Assembly (NCBI RefSeq): GCF_020379485.1 | Contig: NC_063449.1 | Span: 34,965,473 to 35,029,472, forward strand | DNA: 64,000 nucleotides | Source of the DNA: Brassica napus | Taxonomy: Eukaryota > Streptophyta > Magnoliopsida > Brassicales > Brassicaceae | Direction: 5' to 3' | Part shown: positions 1 to 10,848 of the stretch, one piece after another | Layout of the letters: each line of letters opens with the position of its first letter | Numbering within the stretch: the first letter of the stretch is position 1 | Position numbers and translations under genes: made by a program | The notes under the pieces: generated by a model | The model's database searches: none | Seen by the model: only the letters and a program-made list of their open reading frames with translations | What the model was told of the DNA's origin: nothing

Positions 1-570
1 CCGGAGAGGCTCAGACTAATCCCCAAGGGAAGGTGCAGCCCACGGATAGACCCTCTTTCCGGGTATTCAAATAGTCCCTAAAGCATAGATCCATATCCGT
101 GTGGGTGACATGGATGGGCAGTTCGTCTTCGCCTGGCGTTGAACCCGTGAACATGACAATTAGCCTCCAAAGTCCTTACCAAACGGGCTACCTCATCCCG
201 TCTTGTAGCTACAATTTTGCAACTACGGATTAACAATATTTTATGACTAATTTGTAACTACAGATTTGTAATTACAAAAATAGTTGCAAATTAGTCATAA
301 CAATGATACTATATTGTCACTACGCTAACTAGTTACAAAAATGTCACAAATGTGTCTCAAAATAAGCGACTGAATTGCCATAGCTCATCTTGGTCGCAAA
401 TATGTGACTAATATATAACTTATTTATTTTTTATTTTTTTGTCAGCATATACGTAATTATTGTAGTTGCAAAATAGTTATAAATTAGTTATAAAGTGGTC
501 ACCTAATTTTGCAACCACCTAATGCAGTTGCAAGAAAGAATAGTCTCAAAATTGATGTTTTCTTGTAGTG
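1..570. mobile_element. CACTA (En/Spm-type) DNA transposon, one end only
   Basis: The stretch ends at 558-570 with ttttcttgtagtg, the reverse complement of the CACTACAAGAAAA terminus typical of plant CACTA elements. Inside that end lie many short related motifs (versions of agttgcaaa, ttagtcata and tgcaac in both orientations) at about 200-540, as expected for CACTA subterminal repeats that bind transposase. The element runs off the left edge, so neither the other terminus nor a transposase is visible. The GC-richer 1-200 may be internal sequence of the element or unrelated. Family assignment rests on the terminus and the subterminal repeats only. Confidence 0.6.
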
Positions 571-1600
571 TGTTACCTATTTTAAGTAGAAACATATTGT
601 ACTGATTATCCATCGTTGGTTTTTTTTTTTGAAAATATCAAAATTGGTATGGTAGTTATTAATTTTTTTTAATGAATTGATATTCGGGGTCCCTTGATAT
701 TTTTGGATAACCGCTCTAACAAAAAAAAAAGAAATTATTGAAATAATAAAACATGATGTGCAATCTTTTTGGTTTGATTGAAAAGTCAAATTAGACTATT
801 AATGTAACAAATCATTTATAATTCAATCATATTCAGTATTCAAACCTAAGTTTCTTTATCTTATTCATTTAATTTATAAAATTTATTCTCCACATAAAAG
901 TTGGACTAGACATCGAAACTACTATAATCTTTTTCAACCCTAAATTTATTTTCTTTAACTTTTGGACTATGATAAAGTTTATTCAAATCTAAGTTTCCTT
1001 TCCTTAAATTTTGTTTTGTTTTGGGTGATGTCACTAAAATTAATTGTGGGTCAGTAACAGACAATCATGTGCTTATTTAGGCTTGTATGATTTTCTCTAT
1101 TCTTTTGTATATGTTTAATTGTGAGAAAAAAATATTTTTCATTTTTTGTATATGTTTCAAGTACATTAAGAAAGCTGACCATATTATTTTCAACAATTAA
1201 TGATTTGGTTAACTAATACTATATTTAATTGTGAGAAATATTATATTCAGGTTTATTATTACTAATACTATGTTTATATATGTTTAGGTGGCCAACACGT
1301 ACATCAAAATAATCTTATATATCATTAAAATTAAGTATTTTTTAAAAAATAAAAACAATTGTTTATATTAGTCTTTGCTTATTCTTATATATTTACTTCT
1401 ACAAAATATACTTTAATTATACAAGTTTTTTTTTAAAGTTGAAGCTTACTTTATAGAAACGTACATGCACAATTTCGTTCAGTTTTTCATTATATAATAT
1501 ATAATATTTGTTATTATGATTTTTAACTTTCTAATATCTATAAATTAAAAGTTTTAATCTATTTTATTTCATTCGTTCTGCGCAGCTTACCACCTAGTAG
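571..1600. other. AT-rich intergenic DNA, no gene seen
   Basis: No reading frame, RNA gene or transposon signature could be supported here. The sequence is AT-rich with homopolymer runs and sits between the CACTA end and the promoter region of TNL1. Confidence 0.6.
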
Positions 1601-1604
1601 TTAA

Positions 1605-1690
1605 TTATAAAGGCTAAGTTGGCACGCTAATAACATGTAGAAATAAATTTGCTCAATCAAACCTCGCAAGGTCAAACAAACACATAATTC
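1605..1690 (+). promoter_or_regulatory. Conserved upstream block of TNL1 with a W-box
   Basis: This block (ggctaagttg, then ctcaatcaaa and ggtcaaacaaacat-like sequence) is repeated upstream of TNL2 at about 17535-17615. Both copies keep GGTCAA, the reverse complement of the WRKY-binding W-box TTGACC, at 1670-1675 and 17600-17605. Its retention 1 kb upstream of a dead gene and 0.3 kb upstream of a live one suggests duplicated promoter DNA. A role in defence-responsive expression is inference from the motif. Confidence 0.45.
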
Positions 1691-1767
1691 TAGCGAATAT
1701 ATTATTTAATTACAAGAGCAGGCTGCCCGTCGAACGCCGGAATTTGTCTCTATCATGAAACATTTTG

Positions 1768-1872
1768 TCAGGATTAGTTGCATACTCAATTATCATAATC
1801 GGACTACAAGAGGTTTATATATATTTTGTCAGGATTAGTTGCATACTCAATTATCATAATCGGACTACAAGA

Positions 1873-1908
<36 letters not shown>

Positions 1909-2620
1909 ATATGTCATCTTGAAGAATTCAAACGATCATTTGAATATTCTATATTTTAAAAAAAAAAACTGTATAAGGGTAAAAACTTTGGTTTGCTGTT
2001 ATGTCCTTGACAAAATGCTTTTAGTTTTTTTTTTTTTTTGGCAAATGGTAATTATATATATATATTCTTAACATATACTGATAAGTAAATAACAATAACT
2101 TTTTTGAACAAATAATAACAACTATTCGTCAAAATTCATATTGCGTTGTTAAAATCAACTACATCAATTTTCCTTTTGTAAACAATCATAAATGATTTAT
2201 GATTCAATATTTTATATTAATTTTCATTTAATTAAATATAATTAATCTATGACAAAAATGGTTACAAAACCAATAGGAAAATATCATTTATAAGTGAAAA
2301 GCGGGAGATAAGTAATTCGTGTTTTATTAAATTTTTACCAGAACGTCTGGCTTGTTTGTTTCTTTCAGTATATCCCAACCAGTTTAATTACTTTCTTATA
2401 TAAGAGAAGTAAAGTCTCATGCACGTGCAATCAGAACTGCAATCAGAAAAGCCGTATGCTTATCAATTATCATAATCGGACTACAAGAGGTTTATTTATA
2501 TTTATAATATGTCATATGCTTGAAGAATTCAAACGATCATTTGAATATTCTGTGGTTTTAAAAAAAAAATTGTATAAGGGTAAAAACTTTGGTTTGCTGA
2601 TATGTCCTTGTCAAATGAGA
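1768..2620 (+). repeat. Duplicated promoter-proximal segments upstream of TNL1
   Basis: A unit of about 57 bp is present twice in tandem (about 1768-1823 and 1826-1880), followed by an (AT)n run at about 1879-1903. A longer segment, about 1846-2015, recurs at about 2465-2620: both contain atcataatcggactacaag, then tcttgaag or gcttgaag followed by aattcaaacgatc, then gggtaaaaactttggtttg. A shorter relative (gtcataagcttgaagaattcaaa) lies upstream of TNL2 at about 17790. The block is therefore duplicated promoter DNA that has been locally amplified at TNL1. Confidence 0.7.
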
Positions 2621-3649
2621 ATTGTGCAAAAACTATTTTCAGAAAAATAGTTTTTGCACAAACTATTTTTCAAAAAAAGTAATTAATCGTCTTCGAAGCT
2701 ACTGTGCAATGTCGTCTTCTTCCTCTTCGACTCGCCTTTGGAAGTACGATGTGTTCCTGAGCTTTCGAGGGCCAGACACTCGCAAAAACATTGTCAGCCA
2801 TGTATACTCGGCACTCCGTAACAAAGGAATCTTTACTTTTAAAGACGATCGGACGCTGGAGATAGGAAACTCGATTCCAGGAGAACTTGTAACAGCCATC
2901 CAGACCTCACGGTTCGCCATAGTTGTCATTTCCGAAAATTACGCCACTTCCACTTGGTGCTTGGAGGAGCTCCGGATGATAATGGAGCTTCAGGAGGTGG
3001 ATGGCATCAGTGTGGTTCCAATCTTCTATGGAGTTGCGCCATGTGACGTCAGACACCAGAGGGGAAGTTTTGCAACTGCGTTTGCTAGCTTGGTACGGTT
3101 AGAAATGGCTGAGAAGTTTCTCAAATGGAGAGAAGCTCTCACCCGAGTCGCAAACCTGTCAGGCTTCGACTCCAACAACTGGTAAAGCTTCTTTGATATT
3201 CGAATATAAATATATGCAAAGAATCTTATTTAGTATTAAGAATATGTAAGAACTAATACACAGATCTTCCGAAAACAACAGTCAAGAATATAAAAAGATC
3301 AAATATTAATAACAACGATATAACAAATCTAGGCGTAATAAAGTAAAAGACAATTCTTTCAAATTTTTTTTTTTTTTTTAAGTTTTGTCATAAAATAGTT
3401 TTCAAACAGCTGAGCAACAGAGCTGCAACCGTAGACAGCCGCTCACTACGGACCCAGTCGCGCTTGCCCTTGGGCTACTAAGGGGTCCTCACGCTCACTA
3501 CACTTGAAGGGAATCACAACACTTGCCACGTTAGAAGAGCAAAAGGCTCGGGGCAGGGGTGATCTGAGGGGGGACAGGGTAAGTGAGCGATTACACACCC
3601 AGTCAAAAATGACTGTTCTAGGGGGGGGGGGGGAGCAATGGTGTTGGTC

Positions 3650-4215
3650 CTACAGACGAAGCGATGTTGTATTATTGCCAGTTCCGAACAATTTCTAACA
3701 TTTTTTTGAGGAAAATGATCAAAATAATTTATTTTTGTATTGAAAATTTTAATATTTATTTTTTAATTTTTAAAATTTAAAACATTATCCTCAAAATTTT
3801 ACCCACCTTTGAATGGTGTCGGGGGGGGGGGGGGGGGGGGGGGGCAGACGAAGCGATGTTGTATTATTGCCAGTTCCGAACATTTTCTAACATTTTTTGA
3901 GGAAGATGATCAAAATAATTCATTTTTGTATTGAAAATTTTAATATTTATTTTTTAATTTTTAAAATTTAAAATATTATCCTCAAAATTTTACCCACCTT
4001 TGAATGGTGTTGGTTCTATCAGACAGAGAATGCGACATTGTATTATTGCCAGTTCGGAACATTTTCAACATTTTTTGAGGAAAATGATCAAAATAATTCA
4101 TTTTTATTTTGAAAATTTTAATTTTTTATTTTATTTTTTAAAATTTAAAACACTATCCTCAAAATCTCACCCCTTAACTCTAAACCTTAAGTCTAGATTA
4201 GTTAACCTTAGGGTA
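3650..4215 (+). repeat. Three tandem copies of a ~185-bp AT-rich unit with poly-G tracts, in TNL1 intron 1
   Basis: Three copies begin with (cag)acgaagcgatgttgtatt or a variant at about 3655, 3845 and 4020. Each continues through gccagttccgaac, tgaggaaaatgatcaaaata, AT-rich sequence and cacctttgaatggtgt. A run of about 11 G precedes copy 1 (near 3621) and 24 consecutive G separate copies 1 and 2 (3821-3844). The 3' part (accccttaactctaaacc) recurs in the TN-A intron near 16610, so the unit derives from a dispersed repeat that then amplified in place. Confidence 0.75.
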
Positions 4216-6689
4216 TAAATGTATTTTTATCTCTTAATAAAATTTCTTTTGATCATTATAAACTATAAAAAAACTATCCTAGGAAATTTCTCTAAACTAA
4301 TATATAAGAAAATCAAACAACCACAAAACTATAAAATCTTACATATAATTCTAACTAATCAAAATAACTATTAAAATATCTAATATAATTATTGTAAAAA
4401 AAAAAGAAATGATTTTTCCAAAACTGCTCATTATTCAATCACTGAACCTGTTTGCCGTTTGAGAAGTAAATACAAGTGTACCTATTTCCCAATGCCACTG
4501 TGGACGACGCAACAATGGTTGAAGAAGTTGTCCAGCATTTACTAGACTGCCTGTTCCCTGCGCACACTACAGACGAGGATGTTGTTGGAATGAGCAGACA
4601 CATGGAAGGCTTAGCTTCTCTATTAGAAATGAAATCTGAGGAAGAGATTCGTTTTGTAGGGATTTTGGGAATAGGAGTAGGCAAAACCACCATTGCCAAG
4701 TATCTCTATAGCCGGTTTTCACGTCAGTTCCCAGCTCGTTGTTTCATAGATGACGTCAAGAAGAACTATAAGGAGATGGGTCTCCCATATCTGCGGAAAA
4801 AGTTCCTATCTGAAATTCTCGGAGATGAACATATAAGACAGGGAAGTATGGGAGCTGGATCCCAAGAGATAAAGTCGAGATTCGGGCACCAAAAAGTTTT
4901 TGCCGTGCTTGATGATGTCGATCAAGTGGAGCAGTTACATGGCTTGGCAAAAGACCCAACCTGGTTTGGTTCAGGGAGCCGTATCATCATAATCACACGA
5001 GACAAGGGTCTCCTCGATAACTGTGGAGTTAAAAGTGTGTAGCCAGTTAAGTGCTTGGACCAAGACGATGCGCTCCAGATGTTTAAACACATTGCCTTTG
5101 GAGGAGGACCCTGTCCCGATGGTTTTGAGCAACTCTTGATCAGAGCTTCTCGGCTTGCTCATGGGCCTTACGCACTTCACGCCTACAGTTTGCATAGAAG
5201 AGTGGGAAAAAGTAGTGCTTGAATTTGAAAAATCTCCTCACAGAAACATATTTCATTTCTTGAGAAGCAGCTATAAAGGCTTGGCCCCAAGGGATAAGAT
5301 TGCTTTCCTTCATGTGGCATGTCTTTTTAACGGACACCATTTCCTGCGCACCAGTAGCCTTCTTGATGATGGTGAATGTAGGATAAAAAACTTAGTGGAG
5401 AAATCTCTTCTTGACATATCAGCTCAAGGATGCATAAACATGCATGTTCTAGTAGAAGAAATGGGAAAAGAACTCGTATTTGAAGAATCCGATCACATCC
5501 CACAAAGACAAAGAATCTTGTGGGGAAATAATGTCTGTAATGTCCTGCTCGACAACATAGTAAGCTGTGTATACAGATTTCAGATTAATTAAACTTAAAT
5601 GTAACGTGACATTGACGTTTCTATCATCAGGGTACAGAAAGAATTGAAGGCCTGGCACTAGATATGTGTGAGATGCCTGACGTGTTACATATTGCGGATA
5701 TAGTAGTTTTCAACCGATGTCTAACGTGAAGTTTCTCAAGTTCTACACCAATTCGGATGATAAAAGATCCAAACTGGAACTCCTTTCCCATGCAGCCTCA
5801 CTTCCCTCCATGCTTAGGTTACTACATTGGGATGACTATCCGTTAACAACCTTGCCTTTCTCCCCACGCGGTCTGGTTGAACTCACTCTGCGTCGCAGCA
5901 ATCTTCGGACCCTCTGGAATTATAATCTGGTAAATTAATTACTTGCGAACTGTTGTTAGTTTAGTAAACCAATAGTAGAAGCTCTCGACCTGGTTCGGTT
6001 TCTGATGGAACGGAATCAGCTGGTAAACAGCTCAACTAATGAATTCCAATGAATCGATTAGAACATTTCAACTAAACCACTAGGGATCCTTGCTTGCCCC
6101 CTACTTTTTCATTGATGAAATACATTGGTAAAGAATACAATAAACCAATTCATAAACTGAATATAATTTTATAATTGAATGAGCATTTATAATAAGTTTT
6201 AAACATAACAAAATTTAATGTTAACTAAAATAGAAAAAAATAAAAATATAAAAAATAGATAAAGGCAATTATATAAAAAACAAATTCCCCATGATAGCAC
6301 TAAAAAGTTTTTATTGTAAATATAGTTTACACAGGTCAAAATGACCAAAAAGATAAAAAAAAAATACTTATATTCATATGATTAACTAATTTATACTTAA
6401 AGTTTAAATTTGAGAAGTATTTTTTTTGGAAAAATAATTATATTTAAAATAATAGTTTCAAAAAAAAAAATTGGATTTACGAAAAATTTCAAAAAAAATT
6501 TTGAAAAGAAAATGTTTTCATTTTTTTAAAGTTCGAAAGTCTTTACCTCTTTAACTAAATAATTATTTTATATTTATATATATAATAAGGGTAGAAAGTC
6601 ATATGAAATCTATTTTTTTTATTTTCCTTTTAAATGTTTTTTTGTTAAACAAAATCCACTTTAAAATGAGTTTTTCTTGCGTTCATTCT

Positions 6690-7275
6690 CTAAGGTGAAC
6701 TTATAGGTTCATCAGAGGTTCACCAACCAATAATAGTTTTGTCATCTCATATTTTTAAAAAAAAAGAAAAACAAAATAATAAGAAGTTGTATTATGTTTT
6801 AAAAATAAAAAGATAAAAATAAATAAAAATAAAAAATAGTAATAGCTGCTAAAAAAAGAAATTTTTTTTGTAACATTGTTAACACCGTCTGCGAAACACT
6901 AACCTAAATCATAAACAACACTAAACCTTTGGGTAAACCCTAAATTTTTGGATAAATCTTAAGCTCTTATATCATAAACATTAAACACAAAATCATAAAC
7001 ACTAAACCGTAAACGTCGTTAGCAAAACTGTAAACCTAGACCTGATTTATCCTCGGGTTTAATATTCAGAATTTAGGATTTAGGATTTATTGTTTTGTTG
7101 AATGTGTTAACAATGTTGAAAACATACCTTGACATATAGTATTTTTTTATATTTATTTTTACTTTTTTATTTAAAAAAAATAATAGAACGTGGCATATTA
7201 TCATCTTGTTTTTTCTTTTTAAAAACTAAATATAAGATAGTATTTATTATTGGTTGGTGAACTCAGGTGAAACAA
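6690..7275. mobile_element. Foldback/MITE-like element in TNL1 intron 3
   Basis: Inverted arms flank an AT-rich core. The left arm at about 6714-6755 reads gaggttcaccaaccaataat, and the right arm at about 7245-7270 is its near reverse complement, attattggttggtgaactc. The arms continue into matching but diverged AT-rich sequence. No transposase is present. I could not define a target-site duplication, so superfamily and exact ends are open. It explains part of the unusual length of this intron. Confidence 0.5.
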
Positions 7276-9059
7276 AAAAAAACTGAGGAGATTTGCCTTA
7301 TATAAATATACAAAAAGATAATCCATAAATATTCCAAATACTTTACCACTACATAATAAGTTTCTAAGTTTTCTTTAATGTTTCCAGTACCTCAACAAGC
7401 TCAAGAGACTAGATGTGAGTGGATCTAAGGATCTAACAGAACTTATAGTTTCAATGGCTCCAGAGCTCGAGGAGTTGGTTGCTGAAGGCTGCATGAAGCT
7501 TAATCTACTTGTTCTGATGTCCACTAGAAGGAGACATTCTCTGAGAAATCTGGATTTATCGAACTGTGTTGGTCTTCGGAGTCTCCCGCCTTTCATACCA
7601 GATTGGATTTCATTTGCAGAAGAACCCATTTTCTTCCGATGTCAAGGCACTAGACTCGAGTTTGAAATAACGGAACTGAGGTCTTTCGAAAATCTCTGCA
7701 TCGACGGGGACATAAAGGTAAGGTTGCAGCAGCTAGTAGGAGATGCAGAGCACTTATCTTACATTTCCAAGCAACAGACAACATTTGAACTGAGGCTGAT
7801 GCGACCATCGAATTGGCCTGAGTCACATATTTCTGGCAAAACACTCCACATCAATCGGTCCTATTACAACAACGGTGGCGCTCCTTTCAAGTGTGTTAGC
7901 TTCTCAGATTTTTCCTGCTTGGCGGAGTTGAAACTGATCAACTTGAACATCGATAAACTCCAAGATGACATCGACCTATTGCATTCACTAGAGAAACTGG
8001 ACCTCAGTGGAAATGATTTCACGCATTTGCCCACAACTTTAGGTAGCCTTGAACTGTTAAAAATTCTCGTACTATGCAACTGCAGCAAACTCGAGGAACT
8101 ACCGAGCCTGCCGAGACAGTTGCAGAAGCTCAAACTTTCTGGCTGTACAAACCTCCAATCATTGCTGGCGGCGGCACACGAGGAAAGCTCCCAGTTGCTT
8201 GAGCTCCATCTTGACGACTGCAAGAATTTAGAATCACTGACACATGGTCTTGGTCAGTTCACCAAATTAATGCTCCTGGACCTCTGTGGGCATGAGTTTC
8301 AGACAATCCCAACATGCATCAAAAACCTTTTAACTCTGATAACTCTCTGCCTCAACAACTGCAACAAACTCAAGTCTCTCGAAGAACTTCCACTGAGTCT
8401 TAACTATCTAAACGCACACGGGTGCAGTTCTTTGGAAACTGTTTCATTACCCTTGAATCATTCTATAAAACACCTTGATCTTAGCCATTGCTCTCAACTA
8501 CATCAAGGTGAAGAGCTGATCACTCAGTTTCTAAAAGGGTGGAAACATGAACAGGTATGTATGTGTTTCTACTACGAATCTGGTCTCCTCATTCACTTAG
8601 GAGTTTATAATTATGACTTGTGTTCCCATTGATCAGGTGTTGCTGCGATTCGCTTGCATTCCTGGAACTGTAATTCCTAGCTACTTTGATAACCAATCTT
8701 TGGGGACATCTATTCAGCTTTCCTTCAACGGTATGGGTTTCACTGCTTGTATTATGATTGCCTGCAGTAGACCCTACCATCTCCAGTTTTTGGAGTCTTC
8801 TTATTGTTGGAGCTGGGAAGCTGGTGGGGTATTTCGGATTAACCTCAGACCAAACATCTATCGCTCATACGGGATGGACGAAGAAGAGGCTGTTACAGAG
8901 CACTACTTGGTTATCATCCGTGTATTATCTAGCAAAAACAATGACCAAGTTGCCAACTTGCTATTCAGTTCCGCTCTTGAACTTACAGAGGTGTCTGAGA
9001 TTCCACTTGTAGAGATAAAAGCATGTGGGGTTCGCATAGACATCCCCAACCAAATTTAA

Positions 9060-9778
9060 TAATTTCCATTGAGTTTCTTGTAAACCGCATGGCCCTGCAT
9101 TGTATGATCAATCAAGGTTTTTTACATATTTTAAATGATCCTGTAATTTTTAAGGTGACTTAAATTGAATTGCACTAGTAAACCTAACGTATTCTATTTC
9201 AGTTGGTGAGTTTTATCACTTAAAACCTTAGAACAGAAGATATTAAAGCCCTGTTCGTTTGGGTAAAGCTGCGATCAAAACCTGCGACTGCATTTTTTCA
9301 CAGTTTTTTGCTTTATTGGTCTGCGGTGATAAAAGAGAAAACGCAGCTATCAAATAATCAAAGAGCTCCGGCACTGGTGACGCAAAAAAAAAATAATAGC
9401 GTCTCATTTTGTCCCTATTCTCTCTCCTCTGCGGCTGAAAAACGGTTAAAAGTAGCGGATCCTTCGTTGATTCTTCCCTACCTTCCGTTAAATTTTGTGA
9501 CGCTCATCTCGATCGCAGTGTTTAAGTTACGAATAGAGAGATTCTAAAACAAGTGTTTTTCTACAGTGGAGTTTTCTCTAGTATTCAACATTCTTGAGTT
9601 TATTTCATGTCTATTCAACAACAGATCTTTCACAGTTTTAAACAAGACCAGCATCTCATTACCAGCGGGCAGACCTAGGTAAGATCTAGGTGCGGCAAGT
9701 GCCAGATGCAGAAGAAAATTTATTTATCATTAGTTGCATTAAACATCAAGGATCTAAAATGGCTTATAATCTCTAAAT
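9060..9778. other. TNL1 3' flank and unassigned intergenic DNA
   Basis: The TNL1 3' flank passes into sequence starting near 9247 with ccctgttcgtttgggtaaag, which resembles termini of plant hAT-type elements. No matching opposite end was found, so no element is called. No gene is supported. Confidence 0.4.
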
Positions 9779-10330
9779 TGTTAGGAAATACGTGGTCAAA
9801 TTTTGCGGAAAACCAGAATTTGCGAAAGCGGGAAAAAAACACACACAAAATTGTTAACGGAGTTCGGCCAATGTTGCCTACGTCTCCGGACCTGCTACAG
9901 ATCTTTTATTATCAACCAGAGAAATTTTACAAGCTCATAACTCACACCCCGATCCCAAATACACTCAGAAATTACTCGTAATTTCTGAAAGAAGATTTTT
10001 TGTGAGAATAAAAAAAGTTTTTTTCTCCTTCTTCTTTTTCTCTCTTGTTCTCTCTGTGTTTTACATTTGGGATGATCTTGAACGTGAAGAAGCACCATGT
10101 ATTTATAGAATGAGCTTGAGAGGTAGGTGTTGACAAAAATGATGAAGCCATTCTTTATGACTTTGGTTTCACCATGTCTCCACGTAACAACTCTTTCACC
10201 GTCCATCACCGTCAACATTTAACATGTGATCTTTAACACAAATGCCACCCACATCTTTGTTGAAACATTTGTTATTTATGCCACTTACATCTTTGGTTGA
10301 AACATTTGTTATTTAACTAGGTGTGTCCCA
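9779..10330. mobile_element. Possible solo LTR or LTR fragment
   Basis: The stretch begins tgttaggaaatacgtgg and contains the phrase acggagttcggcc followed by ctacgtctccggacct, which I associate with LTRs of some plant Copia elements. Read on the minus strand it carries a CT/GA-rich leader and a tatttata-like box near 10100. A 35-bp segment (acatctttg-ttgaaacatttgttattta) is tandemly duplicated at about 10250-10316. No internal retrotransposon domains and no second LTR are present. The call is a similarity judgement only. Confidence 0.35.
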
Positions 10331-10497
10331 TGTTGTGAAATTTGCTAGATCAACCCTGCTCATCACTCGAGTTTTAAATGACGGATATGCTCATCTCTGT
10401 TATTGACCTAACTAGAAAGAGCCGCGGAGCAGGCTATCCACATCATATAGAGTTAGCGACACGATTCAGGGTTTCCATGCATGTACGTAGTCATGAC

Positions 10498-10747
10498 TAA
10501 AGTAGTCAAGAACACAAAATTTATAAAACGTTTTCCTTGTTTTATTTCTTTCTTAGCTTTCTTATTCTTTTCTTATTAGATCCTCTTACATCATGATCTC
10601 TTTATATAAGCAATAGAAATCCTAACTTATCCTATTACATAGTAATCTAGGAAACTTATCTTTATCCTAGACCTTTTAGTATTAGTTATCCAAGTTTCCT
10701 TTTTGAATAACTTGTTTACTAAGTAAACTCTTGAAGCTTATCCAACA
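10498..10747 (-). repeat. 3' LTR of Copia-1
   Basis: This 250-bp copy matches 14905-15154 with about five substitutions. The outer boundary is fixed by the ATGAC target duplication. Confidence 0.95.
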
Positions 10748-10848
10748 TTCTCTCCCTTGAGCTTCAAGCCATTTTCTCTTCGATCTTGAACTCCAATCTT
10801 CTTCTTCATATCGTTGAACTTTATCTTTGCCAATGCCTTTGTTAAGAT

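Larger units (their letters stand above)
2709..9059 (+). pseudogene. TNL1: TIR-NBS-LRR resistance gene, NB-ARC region broken
   Basis: Exons follow the TNL2/TNL3 plan. The TIR exon is 2709-3181 (start at MSSSSS, catalytic-type Glu87 in STWCLEEL). The NB-ARC exon is about 4480-5559, exon 3 is 5631-5929, the LRR exon is 7388-8554 and the C-JID exon is 8637-9059 (IPGTVIPSYF motif). The TIR, LRR and C-terminal exons are open. The NB-ARC exon is not: the P-loop has lost one codon (GIGVGKTT instead of GMGGVGKTT), a TAG interrupts it at 5040-5042, the frame shifts near 5160-5200, and no in-phase AG acceptor exists near 4470. Exon 3 shifts frame again near 5720. Intron 3 is 1.46 kb and carries a transposon-like insert. 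A full-length NLR cannot be made. A TIR-only product from exon 1, ended by the TAA formed at its splice donor, remains possible. Intact NB-ARC exons of TNL2 and TNL3 served as the comparison. Confidence 0.85.

Noticed and set aside
1765..2650. Two similar 64-codon frames before TNL1
   Set aside because: They are made of duplicated promoter DNA and microsatellite, not conserved protein.
7864..8223. 119-codon minus-strand frame
   Set aside because: It is antisense to the LRR exon of TNL1; leucine-rich codons read backwards often lack stops.
9240..9380. hAT-like terminus ccctgttcgtttg near 9247
   Set aside because: No matching inverted end or target duplication was found, so no element is called.
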